Below are positions 60,099 through 64,000 of a stretch of 64,000 bases of DNA, piece after piece; within the stretch, counting starts at the first letter, position 1; the number at the start of each line of letters is the position of its first letter. The position numbers and the translations under genes are program-made. A model generated the notes under the pieces. The model was not told the DNA's origin and made no database searches. It saw nothing but the letters and a program-made list of their open reading frames with translations. Source of the stretch: Apostichopus japonicus (taxonomy: Eukaryota; Echinodermata; Holothuroidea; Aspidochirotida; Stichopodidae); assembly GCF_037975245.1 (NCBI RefSeq), contig NC_092582.1, positions 19,618,577-19,682,576 on the forward strand, written 5' to 3'.

Positions 60099-61420
60099 GT
60101 GTGAGCGTGTGAAGGGCTGGAAATGCGTGTGTCACACGCCAAATGCGTGTGAGTTGGAATGTCTGTTAATTCGTAGTAACATTCAGGCCTACTGATTCAG
60201 CTACTTAGTTTGGCAGATACAAATAGCTAAAGTTAGCCTATAGCCTATTACAAGCCTACAGTTGGCTACTGCGTAATAAAATACATATATGCTACTTAAC
60301 CGCACTCGATGGATGCACAACGACTAGCGACAACGTGCGTTCTTATCCTTTCTATGATTCGTCATAAGTTGTTGCACGAACAGCATTTTATGAAGCTAAG
60401 CTAGCAATCATACGTCAAACGCGCTTCCTATAAATAATTATTACACTGCTACTGTATACACTGCGATAACGATATTTGTTTGTAGGCCACTGTAAATCTG
60501 GCTGTCTTTCAAAATATGAAAGTTTATATTGTCCATCAGTTAAGTTCGTGAAATGTATTAAAGTCCAGACATTGGACAATAAACAAGAATCATCCTACTG
60601 GAAAAATTGTAAAAGAGCACTATGTTTGTCTTTCTGATATAATGTAAAAGAACATGTAAAAGAATTCAAACAGGAAACAAAATTTGCTGATAATATGATA
60701 TCATATGATAATGATGAAACTGGCAAAACATTGCACCAGATTGCATCTAATGACCTTCAATTGTTACAAATTTTCTCAAGAAAATCAGCTTCCCATGATG
60801 CCGCATATCTGTGAAAGTTGTTGAAGCTGCATAGTGAAGCAATGATGGAGCACGGTATATACTTCCAATTGAGAAGTATTGTTAATGTTATGGGTATGAT
60901 TAGCGGTGCCCTACCCAAAATTGATCTTTTTTCGTTTTCTTTCTGGGGTTCAAAAGCTCGTATGGTGGGCGGAGCCTCAGCGGTTGATTAACATATGCTC
61001 TAACAACTATAAAGCTAAACTGTTTTTCCTATCTCCGTCTCACAGGCAAGATGATGTTTAAATCCTTTCATGTGAATATGAATGTGTTACTAGGTTGTTG
61101 ATTAAATATTTGTCGTTATTTAAAGTGTTTCATCATGACGGATGGTCTAGATGTGCCATCGATACATGAGAATTTATATTCGTTATAAACGAGACCGTCA
61201 GGTTTGCATGTATGTATATATGTCTGTGTTATCATGGGCCTACGCATATTCGCATAACAATTGTTTGTCGTAAAAGTTCGATAAGTAATTAGTGGTACAA
61301 AATCGTAGTTTACACGAGGCCTATCAGTACAAAAGTGATTTATTTCTTGATGTTATTAATAACAGTATATTATATGTATCGGGATGCCGCAGATGTGACA
61401 TTTTAGGTAATTTCTTTGTA
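60099..61420. other. Intergenic with one dispersed repeat
   Basis: No gene recognised. The stretch 60975-61045 (GTTGATTAACAT, AACAACTATAAAGC, AACTGTTTTTCC, CTCCGTCTCACAG) recurs at 62277-62345 in the same orientation, so a dispersed element or segmental copy is present. Confidence 0.4.
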
Positions 61421-61428
61421 CGTAATGT

Positions 61429-61724
61429 CAGGTGCGTAGCCAGGAATTTGCCAAGGGAGGGGCGAAACTGTAGATTCGGCATTGCAAACTATCTAAGCGT
61501 AGCGCCACCATAAATTGGCGCGAAGCGAACAAGAAAATTTTGGCTGAAATTGCCCCCCAGATCGCTGGAAATGGCACTTCCCAGGCCTTGTAAGTTGCAT
61601 CTTAGCATTTTCTCTTTTGAAAATCCTAGCGATATCATAAAAACATTTAAATTAAAAAAAAAAAAATATGCTCAAGGGGGGGGGGGCGGCTGCACCCTTC
61701 GCCCCCCCCTTGGCTTCGCGCCTG
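61429..61724. mobile_element. Complete 296-bp hAT-type MITE with 8-bp TSD
   Basis: The left end CAGGTGCGTAGCCA and right end TGGCTTCGCGCCTG are inverted (complement CAGGCGCGAAGCCA). The flanking 8 bases are identical, CGTAATGT at 61421-61428 and 61725-61732. The interior is the reverse complement of copy A about 60-322 and of copy B about 7985-8222, so it defines the true borders of one module of those mosaics. No coding capacity. Confidence 0.88.
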
Positions 61725-61754
61725 CGTAATGTTGCTAATTAGGTATTATGCTGC

Positions 61755-61955
61755 TTATTAGGTTGCTGAGTATTGATTATCTCATGTTTATTTTTCTCTA
61801 CTCTTAATTGTTACCTTCTTTCATTGTTATTGGTTATTTTTTGGTCGCGATAGCTTGATAAACTACTATTTTTTTTCTAGTGTCCTGTTTATACTATAAC
61901 ACTTTGTTATACTGTTCTTATGTATAGACGAAATAAATGAAATGAATGAATTAGC
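61755..61955 (+). mobile_element. LINE 3' tail
   Basis: Nearly the same as the reverse complement of 10908-11090: CTGAGTATTGATTATCTCAT, TTAATTGTTACCTTCTTTC, TAGTGTCCTGTTTATACTAT and the end ATGTATAGACGAAATAAATG followed by AATGAATGAA. No coding part remains here, so it is a heavily 5'-truncated copy. Confidence 0.75.
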
Positions 61956-62276
61956 TCAGTTGCCTAGCGTTATGAATAGGCTACAGCGTGTACATTTGGT
62001 CGCTAGAGCTGTCGTTAAGGGTGACGTCATTACTTAGTAACAAGAGTAGATAATTTCCCGATACGTCATCGCATAGCAACAGAATAAAACTGAGTGTTTA
62101 CGGCCGGCCAGATTGATTGTGCTGTTATGTATTGAATTATTAGAAAGATTGAACAGGTTTCAGTTTATTATTGTAAGAACTAGAAGTAGCCTATATTTAT
62201 GTCAGGATAAAATCCATTCAGATGCCTTATCCAAATATGCAGTTAGGGACTGCATAGTTATTGTTTTATTATATGA

Positions 62277-62345
62277 GCAGTTGATTAACATCTGCCGTAA
62301 CAACTATAAAGCTTAACTGTTTTTCCTCTCTCCGTCTCACAGTCT
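62277..62345 (+). repeat. Short dispersed repeat, partner of 60975-61045
   Basis: About 70 bases shared, including AACAACTATAAAGC and CTCCGTCTCACAG. What kind of element it is cannot be told from two copies. Confidence 0.6.
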
Positions 62346-62809
62346 TACAGGTAGCTTAGTGGGGTGGTGCTTGGGTCCATGCTGCCAGTAGGGATTGAGA
62401 GATCTGGTATATTTCATTGGATTCGGGTCAGCCTCTAAATCTGTATTCCGTCTCAGTCTGAGGTCGGTCGTCAACAAAATGCCGAATACTAATACGGCCT
62501 ATGATGCTCACGAGCCTGATGGACGCCATTTATATCGTATGCATCTACCGTAGGTAAAATGCTGGCAAGTTGTGCAGTGTACAAATTGAGGCAAGATCAA
62601 CCATGCGATGTTTTTCATTAAATTGCCTAGGAGAATCGAACTTAAACACCACCTAACTCTATCTAACGGTTTCTAGAGATAGCGAGGGGCAACTTGAATC
62701 CAGTATCTATATCAAAGAGTACAAATGTATCTTTTGGAGGCGGGGGGGGGGGTGGGGGACGAGTTCAAAGTTTGAAATGTTTGACATGTAGAATTTGTCC
62801 ATCATTATT

Positions 62810-63003
62810 CAGAGGCGTATTCAGGAGGGAGTGTGGCCCTGTGATAGCTGGAGCTGATCAGTACGTGAAATGGTTCATTCTGAGTAATGCATTGGCTACA
62901 CGCGAAGTTACAGTAAAGCGTCGCTTTTAATTTATTATGGGGAGGGGAGGGGTGAAATGACCAGGGGGATTAACCCCCGACCCATCCCCAGGATCCGCGT
63001 CTG
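62810..63003. mobile_element. Possible small hAT-like element
   Basis: The left word CAGAGGCGTATTCAGG and right end CCAGGATCCGCGTCTG (complement CAGACGCGGATCCTGG) resemble the other elements' ends. TCATTAT occurs directly before the left end (62802-62808) and again a few bases beyond the right end (63009-63015), so the duplication is imperfect. Confidence 0.35.
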
Positions 63004-64000
63004 TATGTTCATTATGGTGAGAAAAAAATGTTCAGTTTCTCATGTTCAGCAATACTTAACAGGTCCCCTTTTGGTTCTTCACTGTATGAAGCTACAATAA
63101 TGATTATCGCTAGTATACTTACAAATATCGACATTTATATATACACCGAATGAAGAATTTTCCCTGCGTGACCATTTCCCTCCTACATTGAACATCTATT
63201 TTCAGTAAGCCAGATGTAGCCTCTGATCTTGTGATTATATGTAATAGGTTATACTAAAGTGGTATGTTCCCACTCCTAAAGTCTACTTGATTTGCTAATA
63301 AATACTTTTTATGTTATGTTGAGTTGGAATGGGGGGGGGGGGGTGTACTTCTCCACATATCACGGGATTAGTGCCTGATTTTATAAGAAACTTCTTTCAC
63401 TTTTCAGAGTGACTCGAAGTAGAGGTAACCCAACAAACAATTATTATATCATGCTAAGTATCTTAGATTAAGAGATAGCCAGGGGTGGATTGCGTCATCG
63501 CCTCAGACGAAAGTAGCATCTTTATTGATGAAAAGGAAAATTGATATAATCGGATACCTTAACCGTCAAGACTGTGCATTCGCCGCCTTAGACCCAGCGG
63601 CGCTCCTGTGTCAGCTTGGGAAGGGTATCTATATAGACTGCGGAGAGGAACGCGTGTGCTGAATGTCGGAGCATTTAGTTCTTCCATTACACACACAATG
63701 GTTCATCTACCCGCGGAATTAAACATATAGACTACTTTAAAGTGGTGCATTTGTTTCTATTTGAGGGGTTGGCGGGATTCTGCAATGACACGGTGTCAGT
63801 ACAGGGTTTGGGTTTAATGGAAATGTTACTGTATATATGTATAGTATCTTGTCCTTCAGCTTAACAGTTTAACTTTACGAAAGTATACAGGCGCACCGGA
63901 GAAACGGAAGGGGGGGGGGGGGCTTGCAATGGAGAGAATACCCGTTGATCAAAATTGACTCACTAAAGAAAAGAAACGAAAGAGTCCCAGTGGATCGAGC
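63004..64000. other. Intergenic, nothing recognised
   Basis: AT-rich sequence with G tracts near 63331 and 63911. No exon, RNA gene or clear repeat is supported. Confidence 0.3.

Overview
This window is animal genomic DNA: long introns with GT/AG borders, AT-rich sequence, many micro- and minisatellites, LINE, SINE and hAT-type fragments, and no bacterial gene layout. Protein resemblance and repeat style suggest an invertebrate deuterostome. A sea cucumber or another echinoderm is plausible, but that is inference only.

Three protein-coding genes can be rebuilt exon by exon with all splice phases consistent. (1) 1644-4325, plus: a 3-exon, 154-aa microsomal glutathione S-transferase 1 (MAPEG family). 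(2) 13204-26959, plus: an 8-exon, about 1005-aa Dok/IRS-type docking protein with a PH domain, an IRS-type PTB domain and a very long tyrosine-motif tail encoded by one exon. (3) 33226-53628, minus: a 21-exon, 995-aa Integrator complex subunit 5 (INTS5), complete from ATG to stop. Genes 2 and 3 converge tail to tail across 26960-33225. The three genes act in separate processes (membrane detoxification, receptor tyrosine-kinase signalling, nuclear RNA processing), so nothing points to a joint system.

The rest is mostly repeats. 1-1235: a repeat mosaic with a hAT-like right end. 4326-13200: intergenic, with a 12-bp minisatellite, a repeat carrying AGGTCA direct repeats, a second copy of the mosaic, a 105-bp tandem repeat with an internal hairpin, and two LINE C-terminal remnants. 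Dok introns hold a 1.36-kb element with inverted ends, a foldback element and a tRNA-derived SINE. INTS5 introns hold a 1.75-kb 20/40-bp minisatellite, a His/Met-codon trinucleotide tract, an exactly triplicated intron, and a 67-bp tandem repeat split by a LINE. 53629-64000 is intergenic and rich in nested hAT-type elements, two of them with perfect 8-bp target-site duplications.

The observations most worth checking are the triplicated INTS5 intron (two juxtaposed acceptor/donor sites that look like zero-length exons), the dispersed repeat carrying DR1 nuclear-receptor-type sites, the missing sensor cysteine in the MGST1 homologue, and the complete non-autonomous hAT elements. I found no convincing wholly new multi-gene system.
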